A stretch of 64,000 nucleotides of DNA, taken from contig NZ_JBLFBO010000004.1 in NCBI RefSeq assembly GCF_047338595.1, forward strand, positions 185,469 through 249,468, read 5' to 3'. A program made the translations under genes and the position numbers. Origin of the DNA: Nitrospira_D sp019636945. Its GTDB lineage: Bacteria; Nitrospirota; Nitrospiria; Nitrospirales; Nitrospiraceae. The notes below the pieces were generated by a model. That model ran no database searches. It was not told the origin of the DNA and was given only the letters and a program-made list of their open reading frames with translations. Of the stretch, positions 25,981 to 34,103 are shown one piece after another. Positions within the stretch are counted from its first letter, which is position 1. Each line of letters begins with the position of its first letter.

Positions 25981-26746
25981 TGATCGATTAATTATTGCGG
26001 GGCGTGAGTTCAAGTCCCGATTATGGGTCGGGACGGGTAAATACAAAGATTTCGTCGAGACCAAGAAAGCGATTGAGCTCTCCGGCGCCGATGTGGTCAC
26101 GGTTGCGGTGCGTCGGGTGAATATCACCGATCGGTCGAAGGAGAATCTCCTCGATTACATCGATCCGAAGAAATATACGATACTTCCCAATACAGCGGGA
26201 TGCTACACCGTGGAGGATGCGGTTCGGTATTCCCGACTGGCGCGTGCCGCCGGCGTCTCCGACTTAGTGAAGTTGGAAGTACTCGGCGACGAAAGGACAC
26301 TGTTTCCGGATACGGCAGGCTTAATCGAAGCTGCCAAGATTCTTGTTAAAGAAGGGTTCATTGTCCTTCCCTACACGAATGACGATCCCATCGTTGCGCA
26401 GAAACTCGTCGATGTTGGATGTCCCGCCGTCATGCCGTTGGCGGCACCGATCGGATCAGGTCTTGGCATCCGCAATCCCTATAATTTGAAAATCATCATG
26501 GAAATGATCAAGGTGCCGATCATCGTCGATGCCGGTGTGGGGACCGCGTCCGATGCCGCATTTGCGATGGAATTAGGCGCCGATGCGGTGCTTATGAACA
26601 CCGCTATCGCTGGTGCGCAAGATCCTCTTGCGATGGCGGAAGCAATGAAATATGCCGTGCAGGCCGGCCGACTGGCATACAAGGCCGGTCGTATTCCCAG
26701 GAAGCTGTACGCAACGGCGAGTAGTCCGATCGAAGGAATGCTGTGA
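25973..26746 (+). CDS. thiG: Thiazole synthase
   Basis: 257 residues, a TIM-barrel enzyme that joins DXP, dehydroglycine and ThiS thiocarboxylate into the thiazole phosphate of thiamine. Motifs include FKSRLWVGTGKY, the VTVAVRR strand before NITD, and the IVDAGVGTASDAAFAMELGA phosphate-binding end. The Schiff-base lysine lies in VKLEVLGD. It overlaps thiS by 8 bases. Length and start match the family. Confidence 0.95.
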   Translation: MADDRLIIAGREFKSRLWVGTGKYKDFVETKKAIELSGADVVTVAVRRVNITDRSKENLLDYIDPKKYTILPNTAGCYTVEDAVRYSRLARAAGVSDLVKLEVLGDERTLFPDTAGLIEAAKILVKEGFIVLPYTNDDPIVAQKLVDVGCPAVMPLAAPIGSGLGIRNPYNLKIIMEMIKVPIIVDAGVGTASDAAFAMELGADAVLMNTAIAGAQDPLAMAEAMKYAVQAGRLAYKAGRIPRKLYATASSPIEGML

Positions 26747-26751
26747 GGCCG

Positions 26752-26850
26752 GTAAGGGGTGAAATGTGAGAAGTGAAAGGTAGGTGGAGAGGGGAAAAGC
26801 AAGAAATTCTTATCGTACCCCTCACGGGTGACTCTTCACCTTTTACGCGC
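26752..26850. repeat. GTGARRS-type inverted heptad repeat, copy 1
   Basis: Between thiG and thiE. The left arm is GTAAGGGGTGAAATGTGAG followed by AAGTGAAAGG. The right arm, read on the other strand, is GTAAAAGGTGAAGAG followed by TCACCCGTGAGGGG. The arms are runs of about 7-base GTGARRN units that pair across an A/T-rich centre. Similar arrays lie at 57309 and 60873. Confidence 0.65.
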
Positions 26851-26857
26851 GTTCGAC

Positions 26858-27478
26858 ATGTCTTCCGTTAACTTCCGCCTTCTGCTAGTCACCGATCGTC
26901 ACCACACTCAAGGCCGTTCGCTTGTCCCGTTGCTCGATCGTGCGATCGAAGCTGGCCTCCAGGCCATTCAGCTCAGAGAACGAGACCTGCCCACGAGAGA
27001 ACTTCTGTTGCTGGCACAGGAAATTTATGCCGTGAGCAGTCCGCGCTCGGTACCATTGCTGATCAACGATCGTGTAGATCTTATGATGGCGCTCAATCTG
27101 GATGGGGTGCATCTTCGATCCGACAGTCTGCCGACACGGCCTATTCGTCAATTGATCGGGTCGCGACGATTGATCGGGATCTCCACACACTCTGCCGAAG
27201 ATGTCCAGCGGGCGAATCAGAGCGGTGCCGATTATGTCGTGTTTGGCCCTATCTTTGATACGCCGTCCAAACGATCATTCGGGGCCCCGTTAGGACTCGC
27301 ATTGCTTGCCGAGGTGTGCCGTCGATCATCCATCCCGGTATTTGCCATCGGAGGCATCACGTGCGACCGGGTGGCAGTCGTCCGCCGAGCCGGTGCTCAT
27401 GGAGTGGGGGTGATCGGCGCATTGTTGACTCGTGATGACATCGGTGAAGCGGTTCGAGAGTTCACGGACGCGTTGTAG
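26858..27478 (+). CDS. thiE: Thiamine-phosphate synthase
   Basis: 206 residues from ATG 26858 (MSSVNFRLLLVTDRH matches family N-termini). It couples HMP-PP to thiazole phosphate. Motifs are AIQLRERDLPTRELL, LLINDRVDLMMAL, then DGVHLRSDSLP, YVVFGPIFDTPSK and the phosphate-gripping FAIGGI / GVGVIGAL. The frame is open to GTG 26828, but those codons are the right arm of the heptad repeat. It is third in a thiS-thiG-thiE operon; thiL lies 14 kb away at 41468-42511. Confidence 0.93.
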   Translation: MSSVNFRLLLVTDRHHTQGRSLVPLLDRAIEAGLQAIQLRERDLPTRELLLLAQEIYAVSSPRSVPLLINDRVDLMMALNLDGVHLRSDSLPTRPIRQLIGSRRLIGISTHSAEDVQRANQSGADYVVFGPIFDTPSKRSFGAPLGLALLAEVCRRSSIPVFAIGGITCDRVAVVRRAGAHGVGVIGALLTRDDIGEAVREFTDAL

Positions 27479-27534
27479 ATACGATGTGACGTGACGGCGC
27501 GTGAGTCCATGACGCGTCAGAACGCCCGTTGCAG

Positions 27535-27563
27535 TTGACCACCCCTAGGTCGGGTGTTAGAAT
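27535..27563 (+). promoter_or_regulatory. Promoter upstream of mpa
   Basis: TTGACC at 27535-27540, a 17-base spacer and TAGAAT at 27558-27563. The transcript would start near 27570 and give a ~56-base leader before the mpa ATG at 27626. It is a good match to the sigma-70 consensus in spacing and sequence. Confidence 0.6.
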
Positions 27564-27625
27564 CCCTCACACCAAACGTACTCTCGCTTAGGCTCGATAT
27601 TTCGAGCTGGTCGTATCGTCTCACT

Positions 27626-29395
27626 ATGGCGGATAGCAAGAGTCAGCCAAACCGGCTCCGGTCCCTCCGAGATTCTGTCAAGAAGATTACAAAGCGGTTG
27701 TCCGAGGGGGAGGGGGAGATGATTCACAAGAACAGTGAACAGGCTCGGGAGCTTGACAAACTTCGCGTGCAAATTCAGTCGATGGAAGAAGAGATCCGTC
27801 GGCTGTATCAATCTCGCTACCAACTCGACCAGGCGACCAAACAGAACGAGAAACTCGTCGCGACGCTGCAAGACGCCAAAGCTCAGATCGAGGCCCTTCG
27901 GGCTGAGGTGGAAAAGCTGACGGCGCCTCCGTCGAGCTACGCCATCTTTTCCAGTCTGAACGAAGACGGAACGGGCAATGTGTATGTGTCAGGGCGGAAA
28001 ATGAAAGTGAGCCTTCATCCCTCGATCAACCGAACCGAGTTGCGGAAGGGGCGAGAAGTTGTCTTGAATGAAGCCCTCAATGTGGTGGAGGTCAAGGGAT
28101 TTGACAGCCAAGGCGAAGTTGTTCGACTCAAGGATGTGTTAGAAGGGGGCCGGGCCTTGGTCACTCTCCATTTCGACGAGGAGAAGGTGGCTGATCTGGG
28201 CGATCCCTTGTTGGCTGAACGGCTGAGTGTGGGAGATCATCTGCTCTACGATGTACGTTCCGGCTACGTGATCGAAAAGCTCCCGAAGTCCGAAGCGGAA
28301 GAGCTGGTCTTGGAAGAAGTTCCGGATGTCGATTATGCGCACATCGGTGGTCTTCAGAAAGAGTTAGAGCAGGTCCGTGATGCCGTCGAACTCCCGTTTT
28401 TACATCCACAGGTCTTCGCAGAATACAAACTTAGTGCGCCCAAAGGGGTGTTGCTCTATGGGCCGCCTGGTTGCGGAAAGACCCTGATCGCCAAAGCGGT
28501 GGCCAACTCGATCGCCAAGAAGCTGGGAGATCGATCCGGGAAAGAGATTCGGAGCTATTTCCTGCATGTCAAAGGTCCGGAATTACTCAATAAGTACGTC
28601 GGTGAATCGGAGCGTCAAGTTCGTGAGGTGTTCAAGAAGGCCAAGGAGCGGGCCGAGGATGGACATCCAGTGATTGTCTTTTTTGATGAAATGGACGCGC
28701 TCTTTCGCACCCGTGGGACAGGCGTATCCTCGGATATTGAGTCAACGATCGTTCCCCAATTTCTCTCCGAGATCGACGGCGTCGAGCGATTGCGGAATGT
28801 CATCGTCATCGGAGCGAGCAATCGGCAGGATCTGATCGATCCGGCCGTGCTGCGTGCCGGGCGATTGGACGTCAAAGTGAAGGTGGGGCGACCGGATGCC
28901 GACGCAGCACGGGACATTTTCTCGAAGTATATCTCCACGGACCTTCCGTTCGCCGAGGAGGATGTCGCGCGGCATGGGGGGGATCGGCATGCGCTTGTCG
29001 AACGCTTGACCGCGATGACCGTCGAAGCCATGTATGCGGCCAGCGAAGAAAACAAGTTCATCGAAGTGACCTATGCCAACGGCGAAAAGGAAGTGTTGTA
29101 CTTCAAGGACTTTGCCAGTGGGGCGTTGATCGAAGGGATTGTGTCGCGGGCGAAAAAGTTTGCCGTGAAGCGGGTGATCGCCAATGAGGGGACCGGTTTG
29201 CGTTCGGACGACCTGATCCGTGCCATCCGCGAAGAGTTCAAAGAACACGAAGATCTTCCCAATACGACCAATCCGGACGATTGGGCTAAGGTCGCCGGCA
29301 AGAAGGGTGAGAAGATCATCCACCTTCGGACCATCAGCGGTGGACCGACGGAACATCGTCAGATTGAAACCATGAGTACCGGCCACTATCTCTAG
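27626..29395 (+). CDS. mpa: Proteasome-activating AAA ATPase (Mpa/ARC type)
   Basis: 589 residues from ATG 27626; longer starts at 27554 would overlap the promoter. It unfolds tagged proteins and feeds them into the 20S proteasome. Order: an N-terminal coiled coil (residues ~25-95, which binds Pup in actinobacteria), one or two OB folds, then a AAA+ domain with GPPGCGKTL near residue 279 and VFFDEMDALF. The last residues GHYL keep the penultimate Tyr used to dock into the proteasome alpha ring, as in Mpa GQYL. It is followed by dop after 4 bases. Confidence 0.95.
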   Translation: MADSKSQPNRLRSLRDSVKKITKRLSEGEGEMIHKNSEQARELDKLRVQIQSMEEEIRRLYQSRYQLDQATKQNEKLVATLQDAKAQIEALRAEVEKLTAPPSSYAIFSSLNEDGTGNVYVSGRKMKVSLHPSINRTELRKGREVVLNEALNVVEVKGFDSQGEVVRLKDVLEGGRALVTLHFDEEKVADLGDPLLAERLSVGDHLLYDVRSGYVIEKLPKSEAEELVLEEVPDVDYAHIGGLQKELEQVRDAVELPFLHPQVFAEYKLSAPKGVLLYGPPGCGKTLIAKAVANSIAKKLGDRSGKEIRSYFLHVKGPELLNKYVGESERQVREVFKKAKERAEDGHPVIVFFDEMDALFRTRGTGVSSDIESTIVPQFLSEIDGVERLRNVIVIGASNRQDLIDPAVLRAGRLDVKVKVGRPDADAARDIFSKYISTDLPFAEEDVARHGGDRHALVERLTAMTVEAMYAASEENKFIEVTYANGEKEVLYFKDFASGALIEGIVSRAKKFAVKRVIANEGTGLRSDDLIRAIREEFKEHEDLPNTTNPDDWAKVAGKKGEKIIHLRTISGGPTEHRQIETMSTGHYL

Positions 29396-29399
29396 CCGC

Positions 29400-30902
29400 A
29401 TGATGAAAGAACAAACTCCTACGAACTCGGTCCGGGTGCTTGGTACGGAAACTGAGTTCGGGATTGCATCGAGGGACGCGTCTGCGATGGACCCGGTGTC
29501 AGGGTCCTTCGCCGTGATCGGGCACTATCAAAACCTGGCGGCTCCAACCGCAATTTGGGACTACGAAAATGAGAACCCTCTGGTCGATGCACGCGGCTTT
29601 GAAGTCGAGGGGGAGCGTGAGCGTCCGAACCCGGACTATAATCGGCAGCTGAACAAGGTGTTGGCGAACGGCGGACGGCTGTATGTGGATGGAGCTCATC
29701 CAGAGTACTCGACGCCGGAGTGTTCACACGCTCGAGAGATCGTGGCATTTGAACGGGTGGGAGAGCGCATTCTGGCCTCATGCCTGCAGACGATGGCCCG
29801 CGCACGAGGCTTCGAAGTCTATACCCTCTATAAGAATAACTCCGACGGGAAAGGCAACAGCTACGGGTACCATGAGAACTACCTGATCTCAAGGACCGTC
29901 CCATTCGATCGGATTGCGCGCACATTGACGCCGTTTCTCGTCACCAGGCCGATCTTTGCCGGGGCGGGAAAAGTCGGGTCAGAAAATCAGACCACTCCAA
30001 CGGAATATCAGATCTCTCAGCGCGCGGACTTTTTTGAATGTCTGTTGGACCTCAATACGATGGTCAAGCGGCCGATCATCAACACGCGCGACGAACCGCA
30101 TGCGGATGCAGTGAGGTTCCGTCGACTCCATGTGATTACGGGCGACGCCAACATGGCGGAGCTGTCGACCTATCTCAAGGTGGGGACTTTGGACATCGTA
30201 CTGCATCTGCTGGAAGCCGGTGCCGACTTGCCGCAGATCGAACTTGAGGAGCCGGTTCGGGTGTTCAAACAAGTGTCGCGAGATCTGGAAGCCAAGCAGA
30301 CGGTGAAGTTGGCAGGAGGAAGGCCCACGACGGCGCTGGCGATCCAACGCGCCTACCTGAATGCGGCCAAGGTGTTCTATGCTTCGCAGGTTCACGGTCC
30401 CACGGTTCAGGATGTGCTGCTCCGTTGGGAAGATGTGCTGAATAAACTGGAGCGTGATCCGCGGTTGTTGGTCCATTCATTGGATTGGGTAGCGAAACGA
30501 CATCTGATTGAGTCCTATATGGAACGAAAAGGCTGTGGCTGGGACGATCCACGCGTGAAATTGATGGATCTTCAATACCATGACGTCCGTCCTGAAAAAG
30601 GGCTTTTCTATACGCTGGAACGTAGCCAGCGCATTGAGCGGATCGTCGACGAAGCAGAAATCCAGCGAGCCGAGTTCCATCCTCCGACGGGCACGCGAGC
30701 CTATTTCCGAGGACGCTGTGTAAGTAAGTTTGCGAAGTCGTTATACGGTGCCAGTTGGACTTCGGTCTTGTTCGATGGCGGTGATACCACGATCAAGAAA
30801 GTCCCCTTGATGGATCCTCATCGTGGGACACAAGCCTTGACCGGGGCGCTGCTGGATGCTTCCGATTCGGTTGATGTGCTTCTTGAAAAGCTCAAGGTGT
30901 GA
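29400..30902 (+). CDS. dop: Depupylase/deamidase Dop
   Basis: 500 residues of the Dop/PafA carboxylate-amine ligase fold. Dop activates Pup by deamidation and removes it from substrates. The N-terminus VLGTETEFGI has the ATP-grip glutamate. VDGAHPEYSTPE (Asp near residue 97) holds the nucleophilic aspartate, and IINTRDEPHADAVRFRRLHV matches the core. It is distinguished from PafA at 32709 by the VLGTETEFG start. It lies directly after mpa. The usual next gene (pup) is not there; instead a palindromic repeat at 30997 comes before prcB. Confidence 0.93.
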   Translation: MMKEQTPTNSVRVLGTETEFGIASRDASAMDPVSGSFAVIGHYQNLAAPTAIWDYENENPLVDARGFEVEGERERPNPDYNRQLNKVLANGGRLYVDGAHPEYSTPECSHAREIVAFERVGERILASCLQTMARARGFEVYTLYKNNSDGKGNSYGYHENYLISRTVPFDRIARTLTPFLVTRPIFAGAGKVGSENQTTPTEYQISQRADFFECLLDLNTMVKRPIINTRDEPHADAVRFRRLHVITGDANMAELSTYLKVGTLDIVLHLLEAGADLPQIELEEPVRVFKQVSRDLEAKQTVKLAGGRPTTALAIQRAYLNAAKVFYASQVHGPTVQDVLLRWEDVLNKLERDPRLLVHSLDWVAKRHLIESYMERKGCGWDDPRVKLMDLQYHDVRPEKGLFYTLERSQRIERIVDEAEIQRAEFHPPTGTRAYFRGRCVSKFAKSLYGASWTSVLFDGGDTTIKKVPLMDPHRGTQALTGALLDASDSVDVLLEKLKV

Positions 30903-30996
30903 CGAACGGTAATTGCAGCAAGCTAGTGGGAACTACTTCGACATCGCTGCGATACACAAGACCATGGAAGGTCTCAAATCAATGAACATCGCTCAC

Positions 30997-31118
30997 AGGA
31001 TGGTCAAAAAGACCGTCCAGCAAGGCCGCAGCGAGCGAAGAGGCGAGGCATACTGTGTCCCGTATGTTGAGCCTCTGAACGAGGCGAGAACGAAGCTGGC
31101 GGACTTTTTCAACATCCT
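30997..31118 (-). repeat. Dispersed palindromic repeat, copy 3 (inverted)
   Basis: About 122 bp between dop and prcB, opposite in orientation to the copies at 6659 and 25011. Ends are near-perfect 15-bp inverted repeats (AGGATGGTCAAAAAG and, from the other end, AGGATGTTGAAAAAG). Reading one strand gives the peptide VQQGRSERRGEAY, also encoded by copy 2 (and by copy 1 in part). That is a by-product of the repeat rather than evidence for a gene. It could act as a bidirectional terminator within the proteasome locus. Confidence 0.85.
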
Positions 31119-31130
31119 ACTAGGGACACG

Positions 31131-31946
31131 ATGAAGCTGCCCCATCTCCCCGATCACGACGGTTCGAGTTTCGTGGAATTCCTTTCCAAACATTATCCTG
31201 GCTTGACGCTTGGAGCGAACGGGCTCGCGCCCAACGCCGATCCTACACGCACAGCCGGGGCAGTGTCGGTGCCCTCTGCTACGACCGTGTTGGCGATCAA
31301 GTATCAGCAGGGAGTGATCATTGCCGGGGACCGCCGCGCTACTGAGGGATTTCAGATCGCGGATCGGCGGATTGAGAAGGTATTCAAGATCGATGAGTGG
31401 TCGGCGATGGCGATTGCGGGGGCAGCCGGTCCCTGTATTGAGATGGCCAAGCTGTTCCAGACCGAGTTGGAGCACTACGAAAAATTAGAGGGTATGCCGC
31501 TTTCGTGCGAGGGGAAGGCCAATAAGCTGGGACAGATGGTAAAAGCGAATTTGCCCATGGTGTTCCAGGGGTTGGTCGTGATGCCGCTCTATGTCGGGTA
31601 TGACCTGAAACGCGGCGAGGGCCGCATTTTTAAGTACGACATTACCGGCGGGAGATACGAAGAATCGGATTACCATGCCATCGGATCCGGCGGCAAAGAT
31701 GCTCGCAATACCATGCGAGAACACTTTCAGCGGAATCTCTCCGAAGCGGACGTGATCAAGCTGGCGGTGTTGGCACTCTACAATGCCGCGGATGACGATG
31801 TTGGGACCGGTGGCCCCGACCTTGTGCGGGGGATTTATCCCACCGCCAAGATCGTAACGGATCAAGGCATCACGGATGTCGCGGAAGACACACTTCGGTC
31901 AGTGTGTGACATAGTCATGGCGGCTCGTCGTTCACGGGAGACCTAG
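31131..31946 (+). CDS. prcB: Proteasome subunit beta
   Basis: 271 residues. The first ~50 form a propeptide. Cleavage before Thr51 (in VPSA-TTVLAIK) would expose the N-terminal nucleophile. Counting from that Thr, Asp17 (GDRRAT) and Lys33 are in place, so the subunit should be catalytic. Ala instead of the usual Gly precedes the cleavage point. The fold continues through VGYDLKRGEGRIFKYD and GSGGKDA. It lies 12 bases after the palindromic repeat and is followed 3 bases later by prcA. Confidence 0.95.
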   Translation: MKLPHLPDHDGSSFVEFLSKHYPGLTLGANGLAPNADPTRTAGAVSVPSATTVLAIKYQQGVIIAGDRRATEGFQIADRRIEKVFKIDEWSAMAIAGAAGPCIEMAKLFQTELEHYEKLEGMPLSCEGKANKLGQMVKANLPMVFQGLVVMPLYVGYDLKRGEGRIFKYDITGGRYEESDYHAIGSGGKDARNTMREHFQRNLSEADVIKLAVLALYNAADDDVGTGGPDLVRGIYPTAKIVTDQGITDVAEDTLRSVCDIVMAARRSRET

Positions 31947-31949
31947 TTC

Positions 31950-32636
31950 ATGCCGATGCCCTACTACGTGTCCCCTGAACAGATGATGCAGGACAAGGCG
32001 GAGTACGCCAAGAAGGGGATCGCCAAGGGCCGATCGATCATCGCGATGGAGTATGTCGACGGGATTCTCTTGGCGGCCGACAATCCGAGCGCCTCGCTTC
32101 ATAAAGTCTCTGAGATCTATGACAATATCGCATTCGCCGGGGCCGGCAAATATAGCGAGTTCGAGAATCTTCGGAAGGCCGGGATTCGCCACGCCGATCT
32201 CAAAGGATTCATGTATAGCCGAGAAGACGTCACCGGCCGATCGTTGGCGAATGGTTATTCGCAAAGTCTTGGGACGGTCTTCAGTCAGGAAATGAAGCCG
32301 TTGGAGGTGGAAATTCTCGTCGTACAGACCGGCATCAACAGCCATCCGAATGAAATCTATCGCATTTCCTTTGACGGGAGCATCATCGACGAAAAGAACG
32401 TTGCCGTGATTGGGGGGCGGGCGGACGTCGTGCAGAATTTCCTGAAGGACAAAAGCCCTAACCATGCCCCGAGCCTCGACGAGGCTTTACGGCTCTGTGT
32501 GGCGGCTCTCGATCAGACGGCCAATCAAAAGCTCCAGCCGGAGGGGTTGGAGGTTGCGGTGCTGGACCGCAGTCGGACCGGCCGGAAGTTCCGTCGCCTC
32601 GCGGTTGGCGATATTCGACGCGCACTCTCTTCCTAA
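31950..32636 (+). CDS. prcA: Proteasome subunit alpha
   Basis: 228 residues. It forms the outer rings of the 20S core and the gate where Mpa docks. The N-terminal helix is preserved in YYVSPEQMMQDKAEYAKKGI, followed by AMEYVDGILLAADN in place of the nucleophile strand. There is no propeptide or catalytic threonine, as expected for alpha. It is followed by a short gap with its own promoter before pafA. Confidence 0.94.
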   Translation: MPMPYYVSPEQMMQDKAEYAKKGIAKGRSIIAMEYVDGILLAADNPSASLHKVSEIYDNIAFAGAGKYSEFENLRKAGIRHADLKGFMYSREDVTGRSLANGYSQSLGTVFSQEMKPLEVEILVVQTGINSHPNEIYRISFDGSIIDEKNVAVIGGRADVVQNFLKDKSPNHAPSLDEALRLCVAALDQTANQKLQPEGLEVAVLDRSRTGRKFRRLAVGDIRRALSS

Positions 32637-32661
32637 CCGCTACCGTTCACAATAGTGTCCT

Positions 32662-32691
32662 TTGTTGAAGATCCCGACCTGGGCGTATAAT
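32662..32691 (+). promoter_or_regulatory. Promoter upstream of pafA
   Basis: A perfect TATAAT at 32686-32691 with TTGTTG at 32662-32667 (18-base spacer) or TTGAAG at 32665-32670 (15-base spacer). Transcription would start near 32698, so pafA could be expressed independently of prcBA. Confidence 0.6.
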
Positions 32692-32708
32692 CTGAGTGTG
32701 GCTCGCGC

Positions 32709-34103
32709 ATGATGACGGTGGGTCCCATGAAACAACGGATTTACGGCCTCGAGAACGAATACGGCCTCATTTTTTCCCCCAACGGCCGGATCTATCTGCC
32801 CATGGAAAAAGTCTTGGGCTACATCTTTGAAGGACTCATTCCGAACAGCTGGCCGTCGAACGCTTTTTTAGTCAACGGAGCGCGGTTCTATCAAGACACC
32901 GGCTGTCACCCCGAGTACTCGACCCCGGAGTGTGACAACATCCTGGATCTTGTCGTGCACGATAAGGCGGGAGAGCGACTGCTGGAAGCCTGTCTGCCTG
33001 CCGCAGAAGAGCGGCTTCGGGAGGAAGGCTTGTCCGGAGAGATCTATATTTTCAAGAACAATACGGACTCATTGGGCAATACGTACGGCTGCCATGAAAA
33101 TTTCCTGATGCGCCGGGATGTCGATTTTTGGAAAGTCACCGAGCAGTTGATCCCATTTTTCGTCACCAGGCAGATCTTCAGCGGAGCCGGGAAAGTCTTG
33201 AAGGTCTCGGGGAAGCCCCAGTATTTCATCTCCCAACGTGCGCAACATATTCATGAGAAGACGTCGTCATCGACGACATCTTCTCGGAGCATCATTAATA
33301 CCCGTGATGAGCCGCATTCCGACGCCGAACGGTATCGGCGTCTGCATATCATCGTCGGTGATTCGAACATGTCTGAGTATGCGACCTATCTCAAGGTGGG
33401 AACCGCCACGCTGGTCCTGTCGATGATTGAAGAAGGGTATGCGGTCCATGGGATGGAGCTGGAAGACTCGGTGAAGGCGATCCGCGAGGTGTCCCGCGAT
33501 CCAACCTTGAAAAAGAAGGTCCGGCTCGATGACGGTCGCCAGATGACCGCCATAGAGATTCAACGGGTCTATCTGAGCCGTGCAAGAGACTATCTGGCAC
33601 AAGAAGCGCATGACCCAACCCTTGATGATGTCTGCAACAAGTGGGAAGCGGTATTGCAGCAGTTGGAGGACGATCCGATGCAGCTGACGCATCAGATCGA
33701 TTGGGTCACGAAGAAGCACCTGATCCAATCCTATGTCGACAAGAAGAATTGTGGATGGGACGATCCGAGGGTGTTGTTACTCGATCTGCAATACCATGAT
33801 GTGAAACGGACGAGAGGGCTGTACTATCTGATGGAGGCTCGCGGGTTGGTCGAACGAGTTGTGGAGGAAGATGTCGTTCAGCGGGCCATGTCCACCCCAC
33901 CGCAAACAACGAGGGCGAAGGTGCGGGGGGACTTCATTCGTTTCGCGCGGGCCAAGAACCGATCCTACACGGTTGATTGGACCTATTTGAAACTGAACGG
34001 GTACTGGGAGGAAACGATCCTTTGCATGGATCCCTTTAGTGCCCAGAATCGACGGGTCGAAGAACTGATCTCGCAAGTCTCAGGAGGGCGATTTTACCGA
34101 TGA
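32709..34103 (+). CDS. pafA: Pup-protein ligase PafA
   Basis: 464 residues (458 if translation starts at ATG 32727, which has GGTGGG upstream). It joins the C-terminal carboxylate of Pup (or a Pup-like tag) to a substrate lysine. Motifs are IYGLENEYGL, YQDTGCHPEYSTPE (catalytic Asp near residue 63), NNTDSLGNTYGCHEN and IINTRDEPHSDAERYRRLH. The similarity to Dop in this locus shows the paralogue pair common to pupylation systems. The end overlaps the M23 peptidase gene by 4 bases. Confidence 0.95.
   Translation: MMTVGPMKQRIYGLENEYGLIFSPNGRIYLPMEKVLGYIFEGLIPNSWPSNAFLVNGARFYQDTGCHPEYSTPECDNILDLVVHDKAGERLLEACLPAAEERLREEGLSGEIYIFKNNTDSLGNTYGCHENFLMRRDVDFWKVTEQLIPFFVTRQIFSGAGKVLKVSGKPQYFISQRAQHIHEKTSSSTTSSRSIINTRDEPHSDAERYRRLHIIVGDSNMSEYATYLKVGTATLVLSMIEEGYAVHGMELEDSVKAIREVSRDPTLKKKVRLDDGRQMTAIEIQRVYLSRARDYLAQEAHDPTLDDVCNKWEAVLQQLEDDPMQLTHQIDWVTKKHLIQSYVDKKNCGWDDPRVLLLDLQYHDVKRTRGLYYLMEARGLVERVVEEDVVQRAMSTPPQTTRAKVRGDFIRFARAKNRSYTVDWTYLKLNGYWEETILCMDPFSAQNRRVEELISQVSGGRFYR

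Noticed and set aside
30913..31134. Short reading frame between dop and prcB, considered as a Pup or UBact gene
   Set aside because: It does not end in GGE/GGQ or a similar terminus, and much of it is the translation of the palindromic repeat, which also gives the same peptide in copy 2. Its upstream part does not resemble Pup.
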